Made by a program: the position numbers and the translations under genes. The notes under the pieces are model-generated. The model was given only the letters and a program-made list of their open reading frames with translations, was not told the DNA's origin and ran no database searches. A stretch of 64,000 nucleotides of DNA, from contig NC_019745.1 in NCBI RefSeq assembly GCF_000317555.1, positions 4,712,001-4,776,000 of the forward strand. Reading direction: 5' to 3'. This DNA comes from Gloeocapsa sp. PCC 7428 (lineage in GTDB: Bacteria; Cyanobacteriota; Cyanobacteriia; Cyanobacteriales; Chroococcidiopsidaceae). Shown here in pieces: positions 1-8,097 of the stretch. Within the stretch, counting starts at the first letter, position 1. Each line of letters opens with the position of its first letter.

Positions 1-26
1 TATTAACCTTGAAAAACTTTATGACT

Positions 27-1571
27 CTAATGTCGGGCGTTTTGACAGTAGAAGGGATTGCAATGGCTGTGGTCTAGCCAACCATCGTAGAATTGTTTGA
101 CATAAGGAAAGACTTCTTGCGCTAGTACACAACGACGTTCTTCGGCGGGAGTTAGAGGGACTTTTAGTGAGTTTGCTAATTCTTCTAATGCTTCGGCTTT
201 ATCGACTTTGGTGAATTTGCCTTCTTTGTATATGACTTCTCCTGCAACTATGACTGTTTCTACTCCAGAAGTACGGCTGCGGTGGAGTACAGCATCTAAT
301 ATCGGAATTGCCCGATCTAAATATGGGTAGGCAATATGCTGCCAGTTCATGATGACGATATCTGCTGCTTTACCCGCTTCTATCGTGCCGATTTCATGGG
401 CGAATCCGGTTGTTTTTGCCCCGTGTTCGGTTGCCATTTGGAAGACTTGCGGTGATGTTGGTACTAATTCATCCATTCCAGGAACGCGATGCAATTTTAA
501 GACGAGGCGCATCTCTTGCAACATATCGCGATCGTCGTTGATTCCTGCTTCGTCTAACCCCATACCTACGGTGACACCGCGTTTGACGTAATGATTTAAA
601 GGCGCGATTCCACTTTGCAACCGCAGGTTAGAACTTGCGTTATGGCAAATCATTGTGCCTGATTCTGCGACTAAATCGATATCATCTTCGGTGAGCCAAA
701 CGCCGTGTCCTAGTGTAAGATGCGATCCGAGAATGCCTAAATCATGCAGGTGACGAACAGCAGTTTTGCCAGTGCGTTTTTGAGCATAAACTTTTTGGTA
801 TGCTGTTTCTAGTAGATGCATATGCATCCCAACGTCGTACTTTAAAGAGTAGGTTTGCAATTTCTCTAAAGCTTCGTCTGAACACCAATGCAAGTTAGCT
901 GGTGCAAGTTGAATGCGAATTCTTCCGTTTGCGCTGCGATCCCATTTTTGCCAGAGATGCTCGAAAAAGTTGAGGTAATCTTGTAGTGGGACTTCTTGCA
1001 CTTTGAGAATTGCGGCAATTTCTGGTGCGATATGTGCCGGTAGCTTTTTGACAAATTCCTCGTTTGCTTCGTAGACAAAGTGATTTTGATCGCGGACTGC
1101 AAAGCAATAAGACGATCGCATCCCAATGTCGTGATATGCTTGCAACACTTGATCCGCAATTCCTAACCACGTTGATGCAGGACCTGGACGCCAACCATGA
1201 ATGTGCTGTACAGTGGTGACTCCCGACTCGATCATCTCAAACGCGGAGTAGAGTGTATCGAGGTAGAGATCGACGTTTCGCGCTGCCAGGCGACTCGCAA
1301 ACCACAACTCTAAAGGGTAGTCGGGCGAACCGAGTTGAAATGGCGTCAGCCCTACGTGATGATGGCAGTTAATTAACCCAGGTAAAACGATATCTTCGGA
1401 TGAACCAATGATTTGATTAGGTCGATATTTCTCGCTGAGATCAGTGTATTTCCCAACTTCAATAATTTTGCCGTTTTGTTGAAAAATAGCGCCGTCTTCA
1501 ATAATTTCAACATCAGTTCTACTTAGCGCTTTGCAAATTACATATTTGCCACGAATTAATGATGAGTTCAT
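27..1571 (-). CDS. Amidohydrolase, cytosine/guanine-deaminase-like subgroup
   Basis: A 514-residue metal-dependent amidohydrolase of the AtzA/TrzN/guanine-deaminase-like group, expected to deaminate or hydrolyse a ring C-N bond in a nitrogen heterocycle in the cytoplasm. Visible metal ligands are the H70-x-H72 pair in NCHHHVG, a His in MHMHLLET, a His in LGHGVWL and an Asp in MGLDEAGINDD, so the active site looks complete. Length fits the family. It is the last gene of the minus-strand run racemase-like, hydantoinase, amidase, amidohydrolase, but a 446-bp gap separates it from the amidase, so it may have its own promoter. A second, diverged homologue lies at 17572-19119. The true substrate (guanine, 8-oxoguanine, a triazine or other) cannot be read from sequence. 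Confidence 0.88.
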   Translation of the reverse strand: MNSSLIRGKYVICKALSRTDVEIIEDGAIFQQNGKIIEVGKYTDLSEKYRPNQIIGSSEDIVLPGLINCHHHVGLTPFQLGSPDYPLELWFASRLAARNVDLYLDTLYSAFEMIESGVTTVQHIHGWRPGPASTWLGIADQVLQAYHDIGMRSSYCFAVRDQNHFVYEANEEFVKKLPAHIAPEIAAILKVQEVPLQDYLNFFEHLWQKWDRSANGRIRIQLAPANLHWCSDEALEKLQTYSLKYDVGMHMHLLETAYQKVYAQKRTGKTAVRHLHDLGILGSHLTLGHGVWLTEDDIDLVAESGTMICHNASSNLRLQSGIAPLNHYVKRGVTVGMGLDEAGINDDRDMLQEMRLVLKLHRVPGMDELVPTSPQVFQMATEHGAKTTGFAHEIGTIEAGKAADIVIMNWQHIAYPYLDRAIPILDAVLHRSRTSGVETVIVAGEVIYKEGKFTKVDKAEALEELANSLKVPLTPAEERRCVLAQEVFPYVKQFYDGWLDHSHCNPFYCQNARH

Positions 1572-2017
1572 GAGACTTTTGTCAATTCAATTTTTGAAGT
1601 AAGCTCAAGATTTTGCTAGTCTTCTTAAGAAGAAATTGAATCAATTCAAATATTGATGGTCACAACAAATTGAAGAAGGAAGATATGATTTCTTCTTATG
1701 TCATTAATAGCGATCGCTTGCTTTGTAGAATTCATCATAGTAGCTCGACGGGTGGCTTCAATCAGGATTGTTGCGCTAGCGTTATACAACGCTTTACCTA
1801 TAAGCTTTAGCCACGCCAAGCTAAGCTATTTCCTAGCTTAAAAGTCTTCTAATAAGAAAACTGTATCAGATAAAACAAGTTATTACTTTGCAACAATATC
1901 TATTAATTGGGTAATAGGTAATGGAAGATAGATGTTCTTCCCAATTACCAATGACCATTTACCAGCCTTAAGTTACGTTTATCACCCACTTTCTTATTAA
2001 TTGTATAAGTATCTTTA
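1572..2017. other. Intergenic gap, repeat-containing
   Basis: No gene is visible in these 446 bases. It holds an AT-rich leader for the downstream minus-strand amidohydrolase and, at about 1905-1963, a degenerate inverted repeat built from GGTAAT/ATTACC words (GGGTAATAGGTAATGG on one side, CCCAATTACCAATGACC on the other). The same words recur at about 5745-5795 and 41609-41625, so this is a dispersed element. No convincing promoter could be chosen. Confidence 0.5.
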
Positions 2018-3418
2018 CTAAAGCCAACGATAGCGAAAGTTTAATCTCTCTTGTAGTAAATAAGCAAATTGAAGTAACTCAGCTTCTCCTCTTGGTTTGC
2101 CGATTAATTGCATACCAATAGGTAAACCTGATGTTGTCCAACCACAGGGAATTGAAATAGCAGGTAAACCTGTTAATGAGATTGTGTAGGTAATTGTCAA
2201 GTAATCAATAATATTACGCAATGGAGTGTGATTGATTTCTAAAATCTCTGGTTGCGTGTGCAGAAATGGAGGAACACTGGCGCTGACGGTTGCAAGAATA
2301 TCGTACTTTTTGAAGAAGTTTAAGAAGTTAAGATATAGGCGATCGCGTTCGGCTTCTGCTTGTAAAAGATCGGCTGCTAAAATTCCCTTACCGCGTTCAA
2401 TATTCCAACGCACACTTTCTGAAAGGAGATCGGCGTACTTCGCGTAATGATGCTTTTGTTTGTGTAGTAATGTTGCAGCCCGCAGCGTCTCAAAGGCAAA
2501 TTGCGCCATTGAACAATCAGGATGCGCAGCATCTACCTGAGGACATAAACTTGTAATTTGTGCGATCGCACGTTGAAAAACTGCTTCAACTTCAGCATCA
2601 ATCGTGGCAATTCCTAAATTTGCACTGAAGCCAACACGTACGCTGTTTGGTAAGCGATCGCACGTCTGCGGTGAAAAATCTGGTCTATTCCATTGACTAC
2701 CTACCGATATTGGATCGCCCCAGTCTTCACCTGCGATCGCCGCCAGCATCAATGCAGCATCTTCGACTGTGCGCGCTAAAATTCCATCAGTATCTAAATA
2801 ATCCCACAGTAACATCTTGCGACGACGCGGAATCCGCCCAGCCGAGGGACGCAATCCCACAATGTTACAAAAGCTTGCCGGAGTTCGCACCGATCCACCC
2901 ATATCAGTGCCTTGGGCTAGGTAACACATTCCCGTTGCGACTGCGACAGCTGCGCCACCACTCGATCCACCACAAGTGTAATTGGGGTTGTAAGGGTTAG
3001 CCGTTGGTCCATAAAGTGAGTTTGTACAATGCGCACCTAATCCAAACTCTGGTGTATTTGTTTTACCGATTAAGATACCGCCACTAGATCGCGATCGCGC
3101 AATGCAAAGTTCATCGTGTTGGGGAACATAATCTTGATAAATTACTGAACCAAATGTTGTGCGCACCCCTGCCGTTGGCGTCAAATCTTTGGCTGTAAAA
3201 GGAACACCGTGTAAAATTTTGAATTGCCCTTGTTCAATCGCTGCATCAGCTTGCTTTGCTTCTCTTTGGGCGCGATCGCGACAAGTTGTTATGATTGCTT
3301 GAAGGCGATCGTTGTGTTGTTCAATTTGTTCAAAACACGCAGTCACTGCGTCAACAACGCGGATCTGCTTACTTTGAATTGCTTGCGCAAGTTCCGTGGC
3401 TGTTAACTGATGAATCAT
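2018..3418 (-). CDS. Amidase signature enzyme
   Basis: A 466-residue amidase-signature hydrolase (GatA/AtzE/urea-amidolyase-like fold) that cleaves a carboxamide to acid plus ammonia. The Ser-cisSer-Lys triad is intact: K77 in FTAKDLT, cis-Ser S152 in CGGSSGG and nucleophile S176 in MGGSVRTP. Full length for a stand-alone amidase. The neighbour at 27 bp upstream in transcription is the hydantoinase, so an N-carbamoyl or amide product of ring opening is a plausible substrate (inference from context). It could be misread as GatA of the glutamyl-tRNA amidotransferase, but the catabolic setting and absence of gatB/gatC argue for a catabolic amidase. Substrate is not predictable. Confidence 0.88.
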   Translation of the reverse strand: MIHQLTATELAQAIQSKQIRVVDAVTACFEQIEQHNDRLQAIITTCRDRAQREAKQADAAIEQGQFKILHGVPFTAKDLTPTAGVRTTFGSVIYQDYVPQHDELCIARSRSSGGILIGKTNTPEFGLGAHCTNSLYGPTANPYNPNYTCGGSSGGAAVAVATGMCYLAQGTDMGGSVRTPASFCNIVGLRPSAGRIPRRRKMLLWDYLDTDGILARTVEDAALMLAAIAGEDWGDPISVGSQWNRPDFSPQTCDRLPNSVRVGFSANLGIATIDAEVEAVFQRAIAQITSLCPQVDAAHPDCSMAQFAFETLRAATLLHKQKHHYAKYADLLSESVRWNIERGKGILAADLLQAEAERDRLYLNFLNFFKKYDILATVSASVPPFLHTQPEILEINHTPLRNIIDYLTITYTISLTGLPAISIPCGWTTSGLPIGMQLIGKPRGEAELLQFAYLLQERLNFRYRWL

Positions 3419-3445
3419 GAAATGAATTAGACTAATTCGTAATTA

Positions 3446-4894
3446 TCAATTCTCTCCTACGGGCAAGGCACTGCCTTGCCCCTGTTTGGGGCGGGCGAAA
3501 CTGGATAAACTACACGCTAAGAACTTACCGCGCCCTTTTAATGCAAAAACCTCGCCTTGCTGATAAACTATCTCACCCCGCGATATGGTTATTTCGGGAT
3601 AACCTTGTAGCGCGATACCTTCGTAAGGCGTGTAGTCTACGTTGTGGTGCAACATCTCGTTGGCGATTGTGACTTGTCGCTGCGTATCCCAAATTACTAA
3701 ATCTGCATCTGAACCAATTGCGATCGTGCCTTTTTGCGGATACAACCCGTAAAGTTTTGCGGGATTAGTTGCAGTTAAGGCAACAAAAGTATTTAAATCA
3801 ATACGTCCTTGATTCACACCTTCAGAAAATAGCAATGGTAATCGAGTTTCAATGCCAGGAATACCATTAGGAACGTACTGAAACGAACCGTGAGTGCCAC
3901 AAATTTGTTTACCTTGCGGATCGGCATAACGAAATGGTGCGTGATCTGAGGAGATGACTTGAAAGACACCGTTACACAAACCATCCCAAATCACCTGCTG
4001 ATTTGCTTTGTCGCGTGGCGGGGGACTACAAATACACTTTGCGCCTTCAAATTCAGGTTGATCTAAATCAGCTTCAGTCAGAAATAAGTATTGCGGGCAA
4101 GTTTCTGCATAGATGCGTAATCCACGATTTTGCGCCCATTGAATTTGCTCAACGGCTTCTGCGCCAGAAACATGGACAATGAGAATTGGTACGTCTACAA
4201 GTTCGGCTAAGGCGATCGCCCGATGTGTTGCTTCGCGTTCGACAACCTGCGGACGTGCTGTGGCATGATAGCGTGGAGAGATTTTACCGAGTTGTGCTAA
4301 TCGCTGTACCATCCAGGCGATGCAATCGCTGTTTTCTGCGTGAACCATCACAAACGCACCTTCTTGTCGCGCCACAGCTAAGACATCAAGTAAAGCGCGA
4401 TCGCTCAATTTCAGATCGTCATAAGTCATGTAAACTTTGAATGAGGTATAACCCTTCCCAATAAGTTCGGGGAGTTCCTCATCTAACACTTGCGGCGTAG
4501 GATCAGTGACAATCAAGTGAAACGCGTAATCAATCACTGCTTTGTCGGTAGCGCGTTGATGATAATCTTCCACTGCTGCCTTCAGTGAGTTTCCTTTCAT
4601 TTGACACGCAAAGGGAATCACCGTTGTTGTACCACCGCACAATGCTGAGAGTGTGCCAGTATAAAAATCATCTGCCATCACCGAACCGTCATTCATCGGT
4701 TGATCCATGTGACAATGCGCGTCAACACCACCAGGTAAAACGAGTTTATCGGTAGCATCAATTTCTTGCGTTCCCTTGGGAAGTTCTGCTGCAAGTGCGA
4801 CAATTTGCCCTTGACGAATGCCAATATCGCAATTCATCACATCCGCTGCTGTCGCTACCTTGCCATTACGAATGACTAAATCAAATTCTGTCAT
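3446..4894 (-). CDS. Dihydropyrimidinase / D-hydantoinase
   Basis: A 482-residue cyclic amidohydrolase of the hydantoinase/dihydropyrimidinase type, which opens hydantoin or dihydropyrimidine rings to N-carbamoyl amino acids. Binuclear metal-site residues are all present: H60-x-H62 in GGVDAHCHMDQP, carboxylated K153 in SFKVYMTYDD, H185 in MVHAENSD, H241 in LIVHVSG and D317 in ISSDHAPF. The family Tyr of the oxyanion hole is in VYMTYDD. The last 15 residues include GQGSALPV and are encoded by a palindromic dispersed repeat (3461-3481), so the C-terminus has been extended by repeat DNA. The racemase-like gene ends 5 bp upstream, a classical hydantoin racemase/hydantoinase pairing, and an amidase follows. 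Confidence 0.93.
   Translation of the reverse strand: MTEFDLVIRNGKVATAADVMNCDIGIRQGQIVALAAELPKGTQEIDATDKLVLPGGVDAHCHMDQPMNDGSVMADDFYTGTLSALCGGTTTVIPFACQMKGNSLKAAVEDYHQRATDKAVIDYAFHLIVTDPTPQVLDEELPELIGKGYTSFKVYMTYDDLKLSDRALLDVLAVARQEGAFVMVHAENSDCIAWMVQRLAQLGKISPRYHATARPQVVEREATHRAIALAELVDVPILIVHVSGAEAVEQIQWAQNRGLRIYAETCPQYLFLTEADLDQPEFEGAKCICSPPPRDKANQQVIWDGLCNGVFQVISSDHAPFRYADPQGKQICGTHGSFQYVPNGIPGIETRLPLLFSEGVNQGRIDLNTFVALTATNPAKLYGLYPQKGTIAIGSDADLVIWDTQRQVTIANEMLHHNVDYTPYEGIALQGYPEITISRGEIVYQQGEVFALKGRGKFLACSLSSFARPKQGQGSALPVGEN
3461..3481. repeat. 21-bp palindrome inside the hydantoinase 3' end
   Basis: Perfect palindrome with arms GGGCAAGGCA and TGCCTTGCCC around one base. Read on the minus strand in the gene's frame it encodes GQGSALPV. 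Related copies lie at 36213-36233 (non-coding) and 45614-45634 (inside a permease gene, same reading frame). Confidence 0.9.
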
Positions 4895-4899
4895 ATGCC

Positions 4900-5634
4900 C
4901 TACTTACCAACTGAATGCGAGAATAAACTACCCCATCCCTCAATGCAGCTAGCATCAACACCAGCTATACAAAGTGATTTCCAAACGGCTGCTGCAACGG
5001 TGTCGTAGATTGGAATACCAAGTTCTTTTTCTAAGTCATTCACTAGCGGCGCAGCCCGCAAATTAGTACAAAAAATCAGAATGGCTTGCGGTTGTTCCGC
5101 CGCTACAGTGCGAATCATCGACGTTAGCTTATCTGCGGTAACTTCTGAAAAATCAAAGTTGACTGATAAATTGAGATGTTGCTCAGCAATACAATGAAAC
5201 CCTGCTTCGGCAAAGTTGATGATAATGCGTTCTTGGACATCGGTAAGGTATGGTGTAACAAGTCCAAACTTGGTGATGTGGCGCGATCGCAAAATTTCGA
5301 GAAGTGCTAACACCGAAGTTGTTGCCGGAATTTTTGTCACTTCTGTAATCTGCTGACACAGTTGTACATCAGCCTCAAACCCTAGCCAACCTGCGGATGT
5401 GCCATTCCAGGCGATCGCATCCACTTTAGCATCAGCTAAAAGTTGTGCAGTATCAACGAGTGGCTTGTTGTCAAACTGCTGTAACGCTTGCTCTCGCAAC
5501 GATATCTCTGTAACGCGAAACCGCCCAAAATGTGCCGAGACTTCAGGCAGCATACTCACCATAGCACTCGTTACCGGTTCGAGAACGGTGTTAGAAGAAG
5601 GAGTGAGCATTCCTAAAAGAACTCGCTTAGCCAT
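4900..5634 (-). CDS. Asp/Glu racemase superfamily, arylmalonate-decarboxylase/maleate-isomerase-like
   Basis: A 244-residue member of the Asp/Glu/hydantoin racemase superfamily. The N-terminal TPSSNT motif matches maleate cis-trans isomerases. The first catalytic Cys position instead reads NGTS (G78-T79-S80), as in arylmalonate decarboxylase, while the second Cys is kept (C189 in LIFCTN). With one cysteine, two-base racemisation is unlikely; decarboxylation or isomerisation is more plausible (inference from known AMDase and maleate isomerase chemistry). It sits first in the minus-strand hydantoinase-amidase operon, 5 bp before the hydantoinase start. It may therefore act on an acid released downstream in the pathway, or be a diverged hydantoin racemase. 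Confidence 0.8.
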   Translation of the reverse strand: MAKRVLLGMLTPSSNTVLEPVTSAMVSMLPEVSAHFGRFRVTEISLREQALQQFDNKPLVDTAQLLADAKVDAIAWNGTSAGWLGFEADVQLCQQITEVTKIPATTSVLALLEILRSRHITKFGLVTPYLTDVQERIIINFAEAGFHCIAEQHLNLSVNFDFSEVTADKLTSMIRTVAAEQPQAILIFCTNLRAAPLVNDLEKELGIPIYDTVAAAVWKSLCIAGVDASCIEGWGSLFSHSVGK

Positions 5635-5887
5635 GCATGACTCGCAATAAATCTAAAACAATACTAGTGATGCGATGCTCAGTAAGTAAAAAACTAAAGT
5701 GTAAGTAAGTGGGTAAGAATAAACATAACTTAAGGGCTGGTAACTGGTAATTGGTAATTGGTCAAATAGTATCTATTACCCCTTACCCAATAAATGTCAA
5801 GTGTGATGTTTAATTATGCCCGCCTACTTACTACGAAAATATTTACTCTGAATTTTTGCACAAGGTTGCATGAAATTATCAAATCAC

Positions 5888-5895
5888 TGTATACA
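5888..5895. promoter_or_regulatory. TGTATACA palindrome, candidate GntR operator
   Basis: Perfect 8-bp palindrome TGTATACA in the shared context ACTGTATACAA. The identical 11-mer recurs at 16281-16292, between the divergent ATPase and fifth binding-protein genes. FadR-subfamily GntR proteins typically bind short palindromes with a GT-N-AC core. Binding by the adjacent regulator is inference. Confidence 0.5.
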
Positions 5896-5913
5896 AGAAT
5901 AATGATAAGAACT

Positions 5914-5955
5914 GTATCGCAAAGTACATTTAATTAATTCGTAATTATCTACTCT
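5914..5955 (+). promoter_or_regulatory. NtcA-type activated promoter
   Basis: GTA-TCGCAAAG-TAC (5914-5927) is an exact GTA-N8-TAC NtcA box. Twenty-two bases later, TACTCT (5950-5955) fits TAN3T, the -10 of NtcA class II promoters. The orientation is toward the GntR gene. The -10 lies in sequence that partly recurs near 3432-3450, so chance or repeat origin cannot be excluded. Confidence 0.5.
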
Positions 5956-5978
5956 CCCTGCCAAGCGGCTTAAAATGT

Positions 5979-6020
5979 AAAGTCCCCCTACAGGTGGGGG
6001 ATTTAGGGGGCGAGAAGCTT
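5979..6020. repeat. G-rich dispersed element, copy 1
   Basis: AAAGTCCCCC, a short spacer, then GGGGGATTTAGGGGGC and AAGCTT. A near-identical block is at 30268-30307. It can fold by pairing CCCCC with GGGGG. It lies in the leader of the GntR gene and explains why in-frame codons here should not be read as the protein N-terminus. Confidence 0.8.
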
Positions 6021-6098
6021 TGTATAGAAATTACAAATTATATTGACGTTAAATTAGGAAAAGTACTAAAGACCGTCCGCTACACAGGAGATGTAAGA

Positions 6099-7118
6099 TT
6101 GACCTCTCAATTACCACAACGTAGTAAGCCGCTATACGAACAGACATATCTAGCCTTGCGCTCAGCAATTTTATCAGGTGAGATTTCTGTAGACGAGCGA
6201 CTTATTGAAAGTCAACTTGCACAGCGCTTTCAAGTAAGTAGAACTCCAGTACGCGAAGCGATTCGCCGCTTACAGCAGGAAAATTTACTAGCGTCGGATA
6301 GTGATGGGGCATTGTGCATTACTAAGCTTTCGTTGCGGGATGCCATTAAACTCTACGATTGTCGAATTGCGCTAGAACAGCTAAGTGTTGTAGGAGCCTG
6401 CGAAAACGCTACCACTGAACAGTTAAAGGCAATTGAGCAAACACTTATCCAAGCTGAGAACTTAGCGCAGCAAGGACACAAGCAATTGCAAGATGAACTA
6501 CTCGATCTTAATTTTGACTTTCATCGTTTAATTGCCGAAAGTTCAGATAATCCTTGGTTAGTGCCGCTGTTGGATCATCTATCAAATCATACCCGACTTT
6601 TGAGAACTCAAACATTACAAGCCGAACCTGACATTACAAATATCCACAGCGAACATCGACAAGTGTATGAAGCGATCGCCCATCATGATGTACCAGCCGC
6701 CGTAAAATATATTACGCATCATCTCACCGCAAGCCAGCAGCGAATTATAGAAATATTTGAGCGATCGCATTTAACAACATTGTCAGCAGAAATGATTCCG
6801 CAGCAAGAAGCGCTACAATGCCCTCGGTGTTTGTCTTTTGAGGTAAGCCGTAACGGACGGCGTATGGGTAAGCAAGGTTATATTTGTAAGCAGTGCGGAC
6901 GGCAGTTTCTTGCTACTTATGAATCATCTCGCTACTCAGCAGAAATTCGCGAGAAGTGCATAGTTTTACACAATAACGGCATAGGATTTCGCGAAATTGA
7001 GCGCATGACGGGCGTTAATCATAATACGATTATTCGCTGGGTAAAATCTGCCCCACATAAAGCTTATAAAAGCAATTATAGTAGAGGTCAGGAATCAGAG
7101 GTCGGGAGTCAGGGTTAA
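6099..7118 (+). CDS. GntR/FadR-type regulator fused to an IS1 InsA-like zinc-ribbon/HTH module
   Basis: I place the start at TTG 6099 because AGGAG (6086-6090) sits 8 bases upstream; the open frame extends back to GTG 5994 but only through repeat DNA. From that start the protein has 339 residues. Residues 10-75 are a GntR winged helix (VSRTPVREAIRRLQ), and 80-222 an FCD ligand domain with FH at 141-142, SEH at 184-186 and HH at 207-208 as likely metal ligands. Residues 241-320 carry a zinc ribbon (C241, C244, C263, C266) and the helix MTGVNHNTIIRWVK, which look like the N-terminal part of IS1-family InsA. The last residues are encoded by a dispersed repeat. It probably controls the surrounding transport/catabolic genes. 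Confidence 0.85.
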   Translation: MTSQLPQRSKPLYEQTYLALRSAILSGEISVDERLIESQLAQRFQVSRTPVREAIRRLQQENLLASDSDGALCITKLSLRDAIKLYDCRIALEQLSVVGACENATTEQLKAIEQTLIQAENLAQQGHKQLQDELLDLNFDFHRLIAESSDNPWLVPLLDHLSNHTRLLRTQTLQAEPDITNIHSEHRQVYEAIAHHDVPAAVKYITHHLTASQQRIIEIFERSHLTTLSAEMIPQQEALQCPRCLSFEVSRNGRRMGKQGYICKQCGRQFLATYESSRYSAEIREKCIVLHNNGIGFREIERMTGVNHNTIIRWVKSAPHKAYKSNYSRGQESEVGSQG

Positions 7119-7157
7119 AAGCTCTTTAGGTCAATGACTCTGAGCGCCTACAATGTC

Positions 7158-7310
7158 CTATACAACTTCAGTTATCCAATCATCAATCAAATTCACATTA
7201 AACTCAGGTTCTCGCTCGCGAATCCGCGCCAAACACGCCTCAAGAACTCTGACAGCATCACCCTGCTGCATCTGTTCAACAATAGTTTGAGCAGTTAGGT
7301 AATCTGTCAT
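7158..7310 (-). CDS. Small hypothetical protein, 50 aa
   Basis: An ATG-initiated frame of 50 codons (begins MTDYLTAQTI, ends DDWITEVV) in the gap downstream of the regulator. It is acidic and amphipathic, with no membrane segment. The stretch LEACLARIREREPEFN resembles the helical N-terminus of amidases, so it may be a remnant of an amidase or an independent small protein. No convincing Shine-Dalgarno was seen. I do not recognise a family. Confidence 0.4.
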   Translation of the reverse strand: MTDYLTAQTIVEQMQQGDAVRVLEACLARIREREPEFNVNLIDDWITEVV

Positions 7311-7406
7311 ATTGATTCATATTAACAATCATTTTGGTAGCAAGATAAACTCGTTTATACATGAATTAATGCAGCCTACAGACTAAAGTCTGAGGCTATA
7401 CAAACA

Positions 7407-7462
7407 AAGTGTGCGCAGGCACACTTCATTGCTATTTCAAGAATTAGACCACGAAGGTGGTC
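7407..7462. repeat. Pair of GNAG-tetraloop hairpin repeats
   Basis: Two perfect hairpins: AAGTGTGC-GCAG-GCACACTT (7407-7426) and GACCAC-GAAG-GTGGTC (7447-7462). Both have a G-N-A-G loop. Related hairpins with different but complementary stems are at 12709, 19452, 59328, 59364 and 62465. They lie downstream of the flavin reductase-like gene and could act as terminators or RNA-processing sites. Confidence 0.75.
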
Positions 7463-7479
7463 TTTGTGCGATTCGCCGC

Positions 7480-8097
7480 TCATCCGTGATTCCCCAAGAA
7501 AAACAACTCACCAATCTTGGTATATTCCACCGCACCGCCCAACCGCGTAATTGGCTTCATGCGGACAGTATCGACTAATCCCATTTCAGGACGATACAAG
7601 TCTTCGCGTACGTGAAAGCGTAAAACACGACCTAACACCATAACATTAGTAGCGCCTTCCACAGCAACAATCTGCGTGACTTGACACTCCATCGCCACCG
7701 CAGCATCAGCAATCCGCAACGGCTGCACATCAGTTGCTGGAACAGTGGCGAGTTGCGCAACTTCAAATTCATTCACCCCATAAGGTAAATCAACAGCGGT
7801 TTCAATCATCGCGTTTGCCATTGTCTCATCAACAATATGACAAACAAACTCCTTAACTTCGCGTACATTGCGCAACGTATCTTTTTCCTTGGGTTCTTTC
7901 GTTTGGCGATACGAAACCGAGAACATGATTGTTGGGGGAAAACCCGCAACCGCATTGAAAAACGAATAAGGGGCAAGATTCGGCTTACCATCTTGACTCA
8001 TTGTGGACACCCATGCGATCGGACGCGGTGCAACAATGCTCGTGAGTAAATGATAAGGAGCGCGAGGCTCCATTTCTTCAGGCACAAACGAAAGCAT
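7480..8097 (-). CDS. Flavin reductase-like (FMN-binding split barrel) protein
   Basis: A 205-residue protein of the flavin reductase/DIM6-NTAB family. The core VAPRPIAWVSTMSQDG followed by NLAPYSFFNAV is the usual FMN-binding segment of this fold (about residues 22-55). Such proteins bind FMN and either reduce free flavin for a partner monooxygenase or carry out their own flavin chemistry. No monooxygenase is adjacent, so the partner, if any, is elsewhere. Its start codon shares one base with the stop of the upstream binding protein, which implies translational coupling and places it last in the minus-strand transport operon. A role in oxidising the imported heterocycle is inference. Confidence 0.85.
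   Translation of the reverse strand: MLSFVPEEMEPRAPYHLLTSIVAPRPIAWVSTMSQDGKPNLAPYSFFNAVAGFPPTIMFSVSYRQTKEPKEKDTLRNVREVKEFVCHIVDETMANAMIETAVDLPYGVNEFEVAQLATVPATDVQPLRIADAAVAMECQVTQIVAVEGATNVMVLGRVLRFHVREDLYRPEMGLVDTVRMKPITRLGGAVEYTKIGELFFLGNHG

Larger units (their letters stand above)
5635..6098. other. Divergent control region between racemase-like gene and gntR
   Basis: This 464-bp gap separates the minus-strand hydantoinase operon from the plus-strand regulator. It holds, in order: GGTAATTGG-type repeat words with an inverted partner (about 5741-5795), a TGTATACA palindrome, an NtcA-type box with a fitting -10, a stretch TAATTCGTAATTATC also seen near 3432-3447, and a G-rich dispersed element that abuts the gene. 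The individual sites are listed separately. Confidence 0.6.

Noticed and set aside
866-1194. Open frames of about 100 codons in other frames within the first amidohydrolase gene
   Set aside because: They overlap a gene with clear family motifs and have no independent support; shadow frames.
5994-6098. Longer N-terminus for the GntR-type regulator from GTG 5994
   Set aside because: The extra residues are encoded by a dispersed repeat, no Shine-Dalgarno precedes GTG 5994, and TTG 6099 has AGGAG at good spacing.
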